From: a virus
Length of the DNA stretch: 60,858 bases
Direction: 5' to 3' (one strand)
Virus record (IMG/VR): IMGVR_UViG_3300021963_000139
Location: 1 to 60,858 of that record
Below, piece by piece: positions 34,136 through 41,782 of this stretch; positions within the stretch are counted from its first letter, which is position 1; every line of letters starts with the position of its first letter. A program made the position numbers and the translations under genes. A model generated the notes under the pieces. The model was not told the DNA's origin and searched no databases. It saw only the letters and a program-made list of their open reading frames with translations.

Positions 34136-34855
34136 TTACACCTGGGGGGAGGTGCTATAAACTTCATCATTATCATCGGGGGAAATTTTGTCTGGGGAGG
34201 GGGTATCTTCGAGAGTTGATTTGAGGGGAATAGATGTTGATTTGTGGGGAATAGTATGTACAGGCGAGGCCGGATCCGTCTCAGCATCCAGGGGGGTGGG
34301 GGAGGGGTGGGCCTGCCCCAGTTCCTGTAACAATTGGGTGGGGTCCACGTCGATCGCCTCGGCCTTGATCAGCGCCGACAGTTGATCCATGATCATCTTT
34401 CGCGCATCGTCGGATGACGAAACGTGTTTGATTTCCTTCCGCTCCACGAATGCGCTAACCTCGGTTACAGTGCCAAGTACTCGAGCGGCGCTGATTCGAG
34501 CGGATTGGCTAGACTCTGGATCGACTAGCACTTGCACCAAGCTTTGGACAACCAATTCTCGCAAGGCGAGCGGAGAGCGATATTTCGCCGACTCAATCGC
34601 CAGCTCGTAAGCTTCGATCTCACGCGCAATCCGAGGGTTTGCGGTTAGCCGGTATGGTTCGTTGTTCAGCGTATTAGGCTTTGCATCATGCTTATATGCT
34701 TTCCGGTATGCACTCGCTTTTGTCTCCCCCATTGCCACTCGTCTCGCGAATTCCCTTTGCTTGTGAGTTAACTGTCGGGAAACGTCTTTACCAAGTACTT
34801 CAACCATTGGCATTTGCTCTAGTGCTTGCTTTGCTTGCTTTCTAGAAAGTTTCAT
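34136..34855 (-). CDS. terS: Terminase small subunit
   Basis: 239 aa from ATG 34855; an upstream ATG at 34966 would add a Cys/Arg-rich peptide with no typical features. Residues ~25-75 are the HTH/packaging domain (HKQREFARRVAMGETKASAYRKAYK ... NPRIAREIEAYELAIE). The middle is helical, and the Pro/Ser/Thr-rich C-terminal 60 residues look disordered. It recognises the phage genome for packaging by the large subunit encoded 2 kb downstream. Confidence 0.83.
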   Translation of the reverse strand: MKLSRKQAKQALEQMPMVEVLGKDVSRQLTHKQREFARRVAMGETKASAYRKAYKHDAKPNTLNNEPYRLTANPRIAREIEAYELAIESAKYRSPLALRELVVQSLVQVLVDPESSQSARISAARVLGTVTEVSAFVERKEIKHVSSSDDARKMIMDQLSALIKAEAIDVDPTQLLQELGQAHPSPTPLDAETDPASPVHTIPHKSTSIPLKSTLEDTPSPDKISPDDNDEVYSTSPQV

Positions 34856-35033
34856 TTTGTACTGTCTCGCTTCGCTCGTGGTGGGTCGAATTCTATAGGA
34901 ACAAATGCGGAATCCATAGCCCTGGCTGCAACCCCTAACCGCGCAGCAAATCCGGGTGATTTGCATGGTAAGAAAAAGTAGGATATAGTGGAATCTCGGT
35001 TACTTATTCGATATTAATTTTATAGGGGTTTTT
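34856..35033. other. Divergent intergenic region between late and early genes
   Basis: 178 bases separate the start of the late minus-strand block from the first plus-strand gene. The right part is AT-rich (ATTCGATATTAATTTTATAG), with TATAG-like and TATAAAA-like -10 candidates on the two strands, but no convincing -35 at correct spacing. I expect promoters for both directions here but cannot assign them. Confidence 0.35.
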
Positions 35034-35351
35034 ATGAAAGCTTACCGACACTTAATCAAATATGCCCTTCGCAAAGGGTTTACGGTTTCCGTTGATACCG
35101 GTGGCGACGAACTAGACCTTCGCCGTTCGCAATCCTTTAAGGATATCGTTGATGCCGTTGAAGCTTGCGATGAAGCCGTTATGCTTTTCCGCGATCAGGA
35201 AAACAAAAAACAAGGGTTCGCACTGGTCATCGCCGGGTTAGCCGATGACGAAACCGTCGCCGATCATGCCGTTATTCAATGGCTTGAAGACTGGTCCGAA
35301 GATTACGCGGACCACCAAATCCGCGCAGCTCGCCTAATCCCGAGTCGCTAA
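35034..35351 (+). CDS. Conserved phage protein of unknown function
   Basis: 105 aa, AGGGG 8 bases before the ATG. Mixed alpha/beta: HLIKYALRKGFTVSVDTGGDE, IVDAVEACDEAVMLFRDQ, then GFALVIAGLADDETVADHA and an acidic C-terminus. The same layout recurs in small early phage proteins. First gene of the plus-strand block, so probably early expressed. Confidence 0.7.
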   Translation: MKAYRHLIKYALRKGFTVSVDTGGDELDLRRSQSFKDIVDAVEACDEAVMLFRDQENKKQGFALVIAGLADDETVADHAVIQWLEDWSEDYADHQIRAARLIPSR

Positions 35352-35355
35352 CCGC

Positions 35356-35375
35356 TAGCCCTGCGCGCAGGGCTA
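35356..35375. other. 20-bp perfect GC-rich palindrome
   Basis: TAGCCCTGCGCGCAGGGCTA is self-complementary and lies in the 53-base gap between two plus-strand genes. There is no T-run afterwards, so it is not an obvious terminator. Possible mRNA stability hairpin or protein-binding dyad. Confidence 0.6.
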
Positions 35376-35404
35376 TAGGGTATCGATTCAACTTGGAGAT
35401 AAAC

Positions 35405-36070
35405 ATGAGATTACGTCCAACAAATCCGGCCCTGGAATACGGCATAACCATACACCCGAAGACCGTTAAACCCATCGCCGACTATGCATCACGCCTATTG
35501 AAACCCGCGTCATCAAATGACAAGCTTGGGAATGGTTCGAATGTAATCAGCAAGGGTAAATGGCGCGATTTTCCAATGTACTCGCTTACGTTGGAAGAAA
35601 GATCAACTTGTGATCGGTCTTGTCAACAATGGGCAAATTGCTTTGGCAATAACATGCGCTTTGCTCATCGGATTGGAAACGATGATCCGGATCTACTCAT
35701 GCTTCGCCTGAATGATGAACTCGATCACCTTAGCCGAGTGCATCCCGAGGGTTTTGTTGTCAGATTGCATGTGCTAGGGGATTTTTTTAGCGTGGATTAT
35801 GTGGATTTTTGGGCTAACGCCCTTCGGGCATATCCCGCACTCCACTTGTTCGGCTATACCCATCGCATCGGATCCATAGGCGAAGCAATCGCCAAGCATT
35901 TGCAAAATAGCCGCGCATGGATCCGATTTTCCGACCGTGGTGGTGACATGTCAGCAAATGTCGGAGGGGAGGGGATTGTATGCCCCGAGCAAACGGGCAA
36001 GACCGCGTCTTGTCTGACATGCGGATTATGTTGGACCACGACAAAAGCGATTGCTTTCATCGAACACTGA
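35405..36070 (+). CDS. Cys-rich GP88-like protein
   Basis: 221 aa from ATG 35405 with GGAG 7 bases upstream. Two Cys groups: C69-x3-C73-x5-C79 (ERSTCDRSCQQWANCFG) and C193-x9-C203-x2-C206-x2-C209 (IVCPEQTGKTASCLTCGLCW), seven Cys in all, a pattern fit for an iron-sulfur cluster or zinc. RLHVLGDFFSVDYVDFW (~120-136) is a family hallmark. The alternating strands and helices suggest a TIM-barrel-like fold. Family usually called gene product 88; function unknown. DpdA-like gene lies 1.2 kb downstream. Confidence 0.7.
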   Translation: MRLRPTNPALEYGITIHPKTVKPIADYASRLLKPASSNDKLGNGSNVISKGKWRDFPMYSLTLEERSTCDRSCQQWANCFGNNMRFAHRIGNDDPDLLMLRLNDELDHLSRVHPEGFVVRLHVLGDFFSVDYVDFWANALRAYPALHLFGYTHRIGSIGEAIAKHLQNSRAWIRFSDRGGDMSANVGGEGIVCPEQTGKTASCLTCGLCWTTTKAIAFIEH

Positions 36071-36078
36071 GGAAAACC

Positions 36079-36243
36079 ATGACCGACGAAATTTTTGAAG
36101 TCATTTGGAGTTATGCGGATGACGCCTACATTATGCGAAAGCTTATGCCATACAACATGATCACGCCCGAATTTATTGGGAGTGCTGAAGACTGTAAGGC
36201 TTGGATGTTGGCGAACGTTCAACCGTTCATCCTGTCACATTGA
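36079..36243 (+). CDS. Small protein, 54 aa
   Basis: ATG 36079 has GAGGA 5 bases upstream. Sequence begins MTDEIFEVIWSYADDAYIMR and ends in a helical segment. No domain recognised. Lies 8 bases after the preceding stop. Confidence 0.6.
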   Translation: MTDEIFEVIWSYADDAYIMRKLMPYNMITPEFIGSAEDCKAWMLANVQPFILSH

Positions 36244-36250
36244 ATCGCTT

Positions 36251-36277
36251 AAAGCACATTCTACCGAGTGTGCTTTT
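36251..36277 (+). terminator. Weak intrinsic terminator or attenuator
   Basis: AAAGCACA (36251-36258) pairs with TGTGCTTT (36269-36276) around a 10-base loop, then a short T-run of four. It follows the stop at 36243. The T-run is short, so termination may be partial. Confidence 0.45.
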
Positions 36278-36303
36278 GGATGTTCAACGCCAAAGGAAAA
36301 ACC

Positions 36304-36426
36304 ATGACCCATGACGAAATCCGCGAACTATATACGCGCAAGTTAAACATGACCCTTCGGGAACTCTCACAAATCACCGGGTTATCAATCCCGGCTTTAA
36401 AGAAAATCCTCATGGAGCAATCATGA
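36304..36426 (+). CDS. Short helix-turn-helix protein, 40 aa
   Basis: From ATG 36304 to stop 36426. The sequence begins MTHDEIRELYTRKLNM and contains TLRELSQITGLSIPALKKIL, which fits a helix-turn-helix. The stop overlaps the next ATG (ATGA). Preceded by AAAGGA. Possibly a small early regulator; too short for certainty. Confidence 0.5.
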   Translation: MTHDEIRELYTRKLNMTLRELSQITGLSIPALKKILMEQS

Positions 36427-36737
36427 TCAAAATCACCCGATACACTGAACGCCAACCATGTCCGGATGACCGCAATGATTGCCCCGACTACATCCTTGAT
36501 GACGAATGGACTTACGACGTCGGCTTTCGCGAGCTTGTCGAATTGATGCGCGACTTCGCGTATCCCTCAACGTCGCATCCATCCGGTTCGACCTACGAAT
36601 GGCTCATGTCTGAACCTTCATCCGACTTCCGGACGGGCGATGAGATCCAAGAGTCATTGCACTTTGCCCATCAAAATCATCCGCGCGCCGAAAAGTATTG
36701 GGCGAAAGCGATGCGCGCATCGGGATTCATCAAATGA
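36423..36737 (+). CDS. Hypothetical protein, 104 aa
   Basis: Coupled to the previous gene by ATGA. Acidic; contains CPDDRNDCPDYILDDEWTYD and RELVELMRDFAYP, and C-terminal HAQNHPRAEKYWAKAMRA-like helix. Similar small early phage proteins exist, with no known function. Confidence 0.62.
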   Translation: MIKITRYTERQPCPDDRNDCPDYILDDEWTYDVGFRELVELMRDFAYPSTSHPSGSTYEWLMSEPSSDFRTGDEIQESLHFAHQNHPRAEKYWAKAMRASGFIK

Positions 36738-36802
36738 AAGATTGGATCATTGCCATAGTATTTGGCATAGCCCTTGGATCATCCATCTTTTTTTTCTTAT
36801 AG
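36734..36802 (+). CDS. Single-helix membrane micropeptide, 22 aa
   Basis: ATG 36734 overlaps the previous stop. MKDWIIAIVFGIALGSSIFFF... is a short hydrophobic peptide long enough for one membrane helix. The translated size is at the edge of detectability. Confidence 0.4.
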   Translation: MKDWIIAIVFGIALGSSIFFFL

Positions 36803-36810
36803 GGGGAAAC

Positions 36811-37002
36811 GTGGACGAACACCTATTTGTTGACCGTGAAGACGGTATGGCTGCGCATGTCTTTTATAAGCCTGGAAATAATCCTTGGGCGGTTCGAATC
36901 ATAGACATGGATTCGGACAATACCGTCGAACTTCGCCGCTTCGCTGATATCGAAGCCGCTCATCAATTCATCCGGCGTTGCTTGCCAAACGTGGAGGTCT
37001 AA
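36811..37002 (+). CDS. Small acidic protein, 63 aa
   Basis: Starts at GTG 36811 with AGGGGG 5 bases upstream, better than upstream candidates. Sequence MDEHLFVDREDGMAAHVFYK, then ADIEAAHQFIRRCLP. No known domain. GGAGG of the next gene lies at its end. Confidence 0.55.
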   Translation: MDEHLFVDREDGMAAHVFYKPGNNPWAVRIIDMDSDNTVELRRFADIEAAHQFIRRCLPNVEV

Positions 37003-37003
37003 C

Positions 37004-37201
37004 ATGATCCAAGGAGCTAGAGTCCAGACCCCTCGAGGTCTAGCCGTCTTCGAACGCCAAGACGGCGATGAATACCTTGTCCGGCTGATCAATACATCCG
37101 ATTGGCCTTTTCCTGAATGGGTAAGGTTTAGACGGTCTCAGCTTCGACTTGTACGTCCGCCCAAAAAGACGGTGGAGAATTACGGCGAGGCGTTGTACTG
37201 A
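37004..37201 (+). CDS. Small SH3-like or KOW-like protein, 65 aa
   Basis: ATG 37004 after GGAGG. Beta-rich: MIQGARVQTPRGLAVFERQD, EYLVRLINTSDWPFPEWVRF, RRSQLRLV, with charged ends. The fold pattern is compatible with a small SH3/KOW barrel; not certain. Confidence 0.55.
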   Translation: MIQGARVQTPRGLAVFERQDGDEYLVRLINTSDWPFPEWVRFRRSQLRLVRPPKKTVENYGEALY

Positions 37202-37284
37202 TGCGGATCCTGACCAACGCCCTACTCGACCTAGTCATTCTCATTGTCTCGGTCTTTTCAATCCTTCGAAATAAGATCAAATGA
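37201..37284 (+). CDS. Single-helix membrane micropeptide, 27 aa
   Basis: ATG 37201 overlaps the previous stop by one base (TGATG). Sequence MRILTNALLDLVILIVSVFS then a short basic end. One membrane helix. Its stop is directly followed by the hairpin at 37284-37304. Confidence 0.4.
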   Translation: MRILTNALLDLVILIVSVFSILRNKIK

Positions 37285-37304
37285 ACCCCCGAAAGGGGGT
37301 TTTT
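37284..37304 (+). terminator. Terminator-like hairpin overlapping the dpdA ribosome binding site
   Basis: AACCCCC (37284-37290), GAAA loop, GGGGGTT (37295-37301), then TTT. The stem and U-tract are those of a rho-independent terminator, but the dpdA-like ATG is only 4 bases after the U-tract and the only upstream purine-rich stretch is the GGGGG inside the stem. It could therefore limit both transcription and translation. Confidence 0.7.
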
Positions 37305-37307
37305 ACT

Positions 37308-38036
37308 ATGCGATTCTTCACTGGACTACATCACCCCGCTGACGCAAAACACTTTGAGTCGGCTTTTATTTCGGTCAATACGATTCGAAACCGCAAGAGC
37401 CATTTCCCGGTTAATGACTGGATCATGGACTCCGGCGCATTCACCGAGGTCGTCAGACATGGGGGCTATCGTTTCCCCGTCTCAGAATACGCAAGCCAAA
37501 TCAAACGCTTTTCATCGTGCGGGAATCTACTTGCTGCCGTCTCCCAAGATTATATGTGCGAGGCCTTCGTCCTTGAGATGACCGGCAAGACCATCCCCGA
37601 ACATCAAGCCATGACCATCGAACGCTATGATGAGCTGCTTAAACACGACGTTGGCGGCATCACAATCATCCCCGTCCTTCAAGGCTACGACCCATCCGAC
37701 TACGTCAACCACATTCGAATGTATGGCGACCGGCTAAAGCCAAATATGTGGGTCGGTGTAGGCTCTGTCTGCAAACGAAACGCAAACGTCGGGGCTATTG
37801 AAAATGTTTTGCTCGCGATCAAGACCGAACGTCCGGATTTGAGACTTCATGGCTTCGGTGTAAAAACAACTGCCCTATCATCCGGTTTAGTCCGCGAATT
37901 GCTTTATACCGCTGATAGCATGGCTTGGTCTTTTGCCGCTCGATATGAACGCCGCAACGGGAATGACTGGCGCGAAGCGAAAGTGTTTGAAGATCGCATC
38001 AATACCATGCAATATCAGAAACCACTATTCATCTAG
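37308..38036 (+). CDS. dpdA: DpdA-like DNA-modification enzyme (TGT family)
   Basis: 242 aa from ATG 37308. Family relatives (phage and bacterial DpdA) exchange guanine in DNA for a 7-deazaguanine base such as preQ0. Family hallmarks: MDSGAFTE (D41), AVSQDYMCE (D81), HDVGGITIIPVLQGYDP, MWVGVGSVCKRN (~148-157), HGFGVKTTALS, and DSMAWSFAARY (~203-212), matching the TGT-like catalytic barrel. No preQ0 biosynthesis genes (folE/queC/D/E) are seen in the window, so a host-supplied base would be needed. The function is inferred from family features. Confidence 0.8.
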   Translation: MRFFTGLHHPADAKHFESAFISVNTIRNRKSHFPVNDWIMDSGAFTEVVRHGGYRFPVSEYASQIKRFSSCGNLLAAVSQDYMCEAFVLEMTGKTIPEHQAMTIERYDELLKHDVGGITIIPVLQGYDPSDYVNHIRMYGDRLKPNMWVGVGSVCKRNANVGAIENVLLAIKTERPDLRLHGFGVKTTALSSGLVRELLYTADSMAWSFAARYERRNGNDWREAKVFEDRINTMQYQKPLFI

Positions 38037-38044
38037 GCTTTGTT

Positions 38045-38239
38045 ATGAAAACCATGTTCGCAATCTATCTCATGGAAGACGATAACGGGTTCGTCCGAGT
38101 CAGTGCTGACCACTATGGCCCCGGCCATAACAGCTATGAACTCGGGGTCGAGCTGCTGATGCACCTCAAGTCATGCGAAATGGAAAACCCCCAAGGCCTC
38201 AAAGTTGGGGGCGTGTTCTATGCTTCAAAGCTTCAGTGA
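38045..38239 (+). CDS. Hypothetical protein, 64 aa
   Basis: ATG 38045, 6 bases after the previous stop. Sequence MKTMFAIYLMEDDNGFVRVS, then a helical C-terminal half. Its 3' end overlaps the convergent Toprim gene by 15 bases. Function unknown. Confidence 0.6.
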   Translation: MKTMFAIYLMEDDNGFVRVSADHYGPGHNSYELGVELLMHLKSCEMENPQGLKVGGVFYASKLQ

Positions 38240-39028
38240 CTTTGTCAAAGCTAATCCGGCCTTTAGTATTCCGACCTTCCGATGGTAATCATTGAAGTCA
38301 TCCCCAACTTCGGGGGGCATGAAATAATTCAAACCGGTTCGCTTCGCTACCTCCTCGCCCGTCCCGCTGGCATCATTGTCCGCGATCACATACCCGTCCT
38401 TCGCTAGCTTCGCCAAGTTGTGTGCCGAAAAGCATACGTGGATCGTGTATCTTCGTTTCATGGACTTCAAGATCATCCGGAGCGATAACGCCGTGGCATA
38501 GCCCTCGCAATAAAAATTCGGGCCATGATTGTCGAAGGTAAAACTCGCTCCCGAGGTCCGCTGCCCAAACAAAAACTTCTTCTCGCCCGTCTCCGAAATC
38601 ATCTGGCATCCGACCAATCGGTTACCAACCCGCATGGGGATGACCAGGATCTTCTGATCATCCTTGAACCACACATTACCCTTCTCATCCTGGAAGCCCT
38701 TCCGAACAAAGTATTCATGCGTGAACAACTCGCACTGGTTCAGAATCCATCCGGCCTTCTTCGCCGCTTTTTCTTGCATGAACTGGACCTTGTCGGTCGC
38801 AGCTTGAATAAACTGCTTGAACTTATGATCATCCGGTTTGTCCGACTGCCACACACTGACCGCGGTATCGAGTGCGTGGTTCTGAACAAAACCGTAAGTC
38901 CCCATCCACTTGACCGCGCCATTCTTTTTATTCGGGTGATCTTCTGTTCTGTATCGTTTCCAAACACCAATCGGTGGAGTCTGATCGATGATGATGCCGT
39001 GTCCCCGGCAGAATGAAATGAAGTCCAT
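38225..39028 (-). CDS. Toprim primase-like protein
   Basis: 267 aa. Toprim domain at the C-terminal half: E175 (FYCEGYATALSL) and the acidic motif IADNDASGTG (D217/D219), preceded by the primase-type sequence HEYFVRKGFQDEKGNVWFKDD and IPMRVGNRLVGCQMIS. The N-terminal half is typical of phage/plasmid Toprim primases. Primes DNA synthesis at phage forks. Adjacent to helicase, 1-base overlap. Confidence 0.9.
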   Translation of the reverse strand: MDFISFCRGHGIIIDQTPPIGVWKRYRTEDHPNKKNGAVKWMGTYGFVQNHALDTAVSVWQSDKPDDHKFKQFIQAATDKVQFMQEKAAKKAGWILNQCELFTHEYFVRKGFQDEKGNVWFKDDQKILVIPMRVGNRLVGCQMISETGEKKFLFGQRTSGASFTFDNHGPNFYCEGYATALSLRMILKSMKRRYTIHVCFSAHNLAKLAKDGYVIADNDASGTGEEVAKRTGLNYFMPPEVGDDFNDYHRKVGILKAGLALTKSLKL

Positions 39029-40509
39029 TACGCTCTCCCCGTCTGAATGATCCGCTTTTTATAAAGAAATGCCCTAAGTTTTTTCTGAATGAACTTCTCG
39101 ACCTCAAGAGACGGTGGTTTCGAAATGTTCTTAAGACCTCGAGGCCAGACACCGAACTTCTCTTTAAACGTATGCGCTGCTCGGCCTTCCCTCCAACCTT
39201 CAAACTCGACCTTGTACCAGAGCTGCGACCACCAGTCCTGTTTGTTTTCACGACTCATCGTACCGAGTTCTGTCAACTCACCGGCTACGCTTGCGACTTT
39301 GTTCTTTCTCTCCCGTACATGCCCACAGTTCGCACAGGTATCCGACCCCTTGGGCCAAAGTGCTGAACACTTCGGACATTTGGACTCTAACTTCTCCTTT
39401 TCGGAAGGTTCTTTCTTTGGCTTTTCTTTACTGTCATCCAACTCATGAACGCCAGACTCGAAAATCTCCTCCCATTCGTCCCTAAATCGCACGTAGTTGC
39501 CCGAATGATCTAGCCATAGGGCAAACTCCTTTCCGGGCGATCCGCGCATCACACGGCCCATCTGTTGGATGTGGGAGGATAAAGACTTCGAGAACGGTCT
39601 CGCACTCACACCGATCTTTACATCCGGTACATCAAAACCTTTAGTCAAGATGTCCGTAGCGATCAGCCCATGAATCTCGGTATCTGGTTTGCTGAACTCC
39701 TTGATAACGTCCTGTTTGAATGCGTCATCATCAAGATACGACACAGCCACAAAGTTATATCCCTGTTCAGCGAACTTCCTCGACAGATCTGCGCCATGTG
39801 CCACGCCCGAACAAAACACAATCGTTTTTTCGGGTTTCCCGAAAACCTCGTGCGTCTTCTTGATCCACTCAGCCACAATATCCCCGGTGATGACCATCCC
39901 TCGTTTTTCAGTCTCAGCCGGTGACCATTCCCCCGCGACCTTCTTAGCCCCGGTCATGTCAATTTCCTTCGCCACAAAGACTTTCAGAGGAACCAACACA
40001 CCCTGATTGACTAATTGCCCCGTAGTGACCGTTGATACGACGTTCTCATAGACCTTGCCTAGACCCTTTGTGAAAGGCGTAGCCGTTAGCCCGATGACCC
40101 GCACCTCGGGATTGTTCTTGATGAAGTCCATCGTTTGTTTTCTTGTGGCATGGCACTCATCCACAATAAGTAGGTTCAACCCTGGGAATGAACCTCGCTT
40201 CTCGAGCGTCTGCGCCGAACAAACTTGAATGTATTCATACGGCCTCCAACGCCAGTGTTTAGACTGAAGGACACCGTGGTCAATGTTGTATCTGTCGAGC
40301 CTTTGACTCGTCTGGTCGCACAGGATGATCCTGTCTAAAATCATGGCTGCGCGCTTACCCTTTTCTCTCGTTGCGTTCAGAAGAGCAATCGCCATCTCAG
40401 TTTTTCCAGCTCCCGTAGGAGCATATAGGATCTGAACCCTTTTCCCCGCGGCAAAGCCTTGTCTTAAGGCCTCGAGCGTCGCGTTCTGATAGTCGCGTAA
40501 ATGAAGCAT
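39028..40509 (-). CDS. SF2 DNA helicase with C-terminal zinc ribbon
   Basis: 493 aa from ATG 40509, with AGGAG 6-7 bases upstream; a GTG farther upstream has no site. Motifs: Walker A APTGAGKT (~30), DECH (~117), TATP (~143), IATDILTKGFDVP (~283) and QMGRVMRG (~316). Residues ~385-412 form a zinc ribbon CPKCSALWPKGSDTCANC. Probably unwinds DNA for replication with the Toprim protein; no replicative DNA polymerase is seen in the genome. Confidence 0.94.
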   Translation of the reverse strand: MLHLRDYQNATLEALRQGFAAGKRVQILYAPTGAGKTEMAIALLNATREKGKRAAMILDRIILCDQTSQRLDRYNIDHGVLQSKHWRWRPYEYIQVCSAQTLEKRGSFPGLNLLIVDECHATRKQTMDFIKNNPEVRVIGLTATPFTKGLGKVYENVVSTVTTGQLVNQGVLVPLKVFVAKEIDMTGAKKVAGEWSPAETEKRGMVITGDIVAEWIKKTHEVFGKPEKTIVFCSGVAHGADLSRKFAEQGYNFVAVSYLDDDAFKQDVIKEFSKPDTEIHGLIATDILTKGFDVPDVKIGVSARPFSKSLSSHIQQMGRVMRGSPGKEFALWLDHSGNYVRFRDEWEEIFESGVHELDDSKEKPKKEPSEKEKLESKCPKCSALWPKGSDTCANCGHVRERKNKVASVAGELTELGTMSRENKQDWWSQLWYKVEFEGWREGRAAHTFKEKFGVWPRGLKNISKPPSLEVEKFIQKKLRAFLYKKRIIQTGRA

Positions 40510-40543
40510 ACTTTTCTCCTGCCGGGACACCCCCCGGCGTAGG

Positions 40544-40771
40544 TTAGTAAATACCGTGTTCCTTCTCTGTCGCTCGGACTAACCTCCAGCCCGAATAGTC
40601 CATCGCAAGAAGTCGTACACGGTCCTCTGGAATCGGCGTCTCACGTAGATGTAATGCCTCCCGTAGCGCTTGAAGAGCGTCTTCATCATGCTGCTCCCAG
40701 TCAATTGAATGAACCTTCTTCCATTGTTCAAGACTCTGGATAGCCAGAGTCATAGCTACTGTTGTCTTCAT
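40544..40771 (-). CDS. Hypothetical protein, 75 aa
   Basis: Starts at ATG 40771, overlapping the ParB-like stop (ATGA). Acidic and helical: AIQSLEQWKKVHSIDWEQHD, and a C-terminal VRLLAMDYSGWRLVRATE. No domain recognised; lies in the replication operon. Confidence 0.62.
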   Translation of the reverse strand: MKTTVAMTLAIQSLEQWKKVHSIDWEQHDEDALQALREALHLRETPIPEDRVRLLAMDYSGWRLVRATEKEHGIY

Positions 40772-41529
40772 GACTTCCTCTGAAGCGCAGCGACTTGTTT
40801 CTTCAGTTGAGCATTCTCATTCTGAAATGTATCTCTTGATATCTTCAATGCTTCGTTTTCTATCTTAAGTATTCTTATCTCTTCTCTTAAGGATTCTATG
40901 GTCTCCTGTGCCATCCACCCTTCGGGTGTGTCCCCGAGCTTCGCAATAGCTAATTGATCCTTGAGCGATTCGTTTTCCTTAAGCAAATCATCAATCGCTT
41001 CTTGCGTTTCATCAACAGGCTCAGGAGGTTTAGGCTCGACGGGTTTAGTCTCTATGGTCGCTACCTTGCCAGTCGATGTTTTGAATTTCCGAACAGTAGG
41101 CTGAACACCAACCTCTTTCCGAAGCTTTGACACAAACGGATGAGACACATGACAATTCCTAGCGATCTCATTGTCAGACCAGCCCGACCACTCCGGATCT
41201 TCCAACATGATCATCACAGCATTACGCTTGTCCTCAGTCGTCCTGCGTAAACCATGAAGTGCGTTCGCGCCACATGCATGTAGGATTGCATCACGCAACG
41301 TCCCTGTTATGACATCTGCATCAATCGCCTTACGTTTGATCCGATTGTGTGCGTGATATCTGTGAAACCCATCAGCCAAGTAATAATTTATGCCATCGTG
41401 ATAGACACGCACCGCGGGAAAGATGCTTCCGTTCTGAAGCGCCTCAGCATATTCAGTCACCGTTTGCTCGTTGATCTCCGCTCTTGACTGCGTCCCCGCA
41501 GATATATTAATTAGATCAATATTAATCAT
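40768..41529 (-). CDS. ParB-like nuclease domain protein with HTH and coiled coil
   Basis: 253 aa from ATG 41529, with AAGGA about 8 bases upstream and ATGA overlap with the previous gene. N-terminal ParB/sulfiredoxin-type domain (~1-90) with GFHRYHAH; an HTH around residues 115-140 (WSDNEIARNCHVSHPFVSKL); then a Pro-rich linker and a long coiled coil (~180-253). Such proteins may act in replication control or as CTP-dependent clamp-like DNA binders. Upstream member of the replication block. Confidence 0.82.
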   Translation of the reverse strand: MINIDLINISAGTQSRAEINEQTVTEYAEALQNGSIFPAVRVYHDGINYYLADGFHRYHAHNRIKRKAIDADVITGTLRDAILHACGANALHGLRRTTEDKRNAVMIMLEDPEWSGWSDNEIARNCHVSHPFVSKLRKEVGVQPTVRKFKTSTGKVATIETKPVEPKPPEPVDETQEAIDDLLKENESLKDQLAIAKLGDTPEGWMAQETIESLREEIRILKIENEALKISRDTFQNENAQLKKQVAALQRKS

Positions 41530-41675
41530 TTCACATCCTTCGTTGAGTAGCCCAGCCAAAACCAACGCCAGTAGGTTTGTACGTTTTTAGTGGTGTATTT
41601 CTTGCCATCCCAGGCAGGTATGTCCCGCCCTCCGGCTAACAGCATAGCCTCAAAAAGCTTACGCGCTTGATCCAT
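41526..41675 (-). CDS. Small protein, 49 aa
   Basis: From ATG 41675 with GGAG 7 bases upstream; a longer upstream start is possible. Sequence MDQARKLFEAMLLAGGRDIP then YTTKNVQTYWRWFWLGYSTK, typical of a short phage protein. First gene after the divergent promoters. Confidence 0.58.
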   Translation of the reverse strand: MDQARKLFEAMLLAGGRDIPAWDGKKYTTKNVQTYWRWFWLGYSTKDVK

Positions 41676-41705
41676 TTCGACTCCAAAAAGTGTGAATGAG
41701 TATGC

Positions 41706-41734
41706 AGAATAGCACTTGCGCTTACCCAAGTCAA
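41706..41734 (-). promoter_or_regulatory. Sigma70-like promoter for the replication operon
   Basis: On the minus strand TTGACT (complement of 41729-41734), exactly 17 bases, then TATTCT (complement of 41706-41711). It points into the ParB-helicase-primase operon, about 30 bases before the first start. Confidence 0.72.
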
Positions 41735-41744
41735 CTGGTATATT
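41716..41744 (+). promoter_or_regulatory. Sigma70-like promoter for the plus-strand block
   Basis: TTGCGC (41716-41721), 17 bases, TATATT (41739-41744), directed to the genes from 41.8 kb onward. It overlaps the minus-strand promoter almost completely, so RNA polymerase could serve only one direction at a time. Confidence 0.6.
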
Positions 41745-41782
41745 AGTGTCTTACCAATCAGTTAGGAGTGAAAACTAATGCC

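Noticed and set aside
34856-34966. Longer small-terminase start at 34966
   Set aside because: It would add 37 Cys/Arg-rich residues unlike the rest of the protein; the ATG at 34855 begins a typical terminase N-terminus.
40768-41529. ParB-like protein as evidence of a partitioning plasmid-like prophage
   Set aside because: No ParA, integrase or repressor pair was recognised; ParB-like domains are common in lytic phages.
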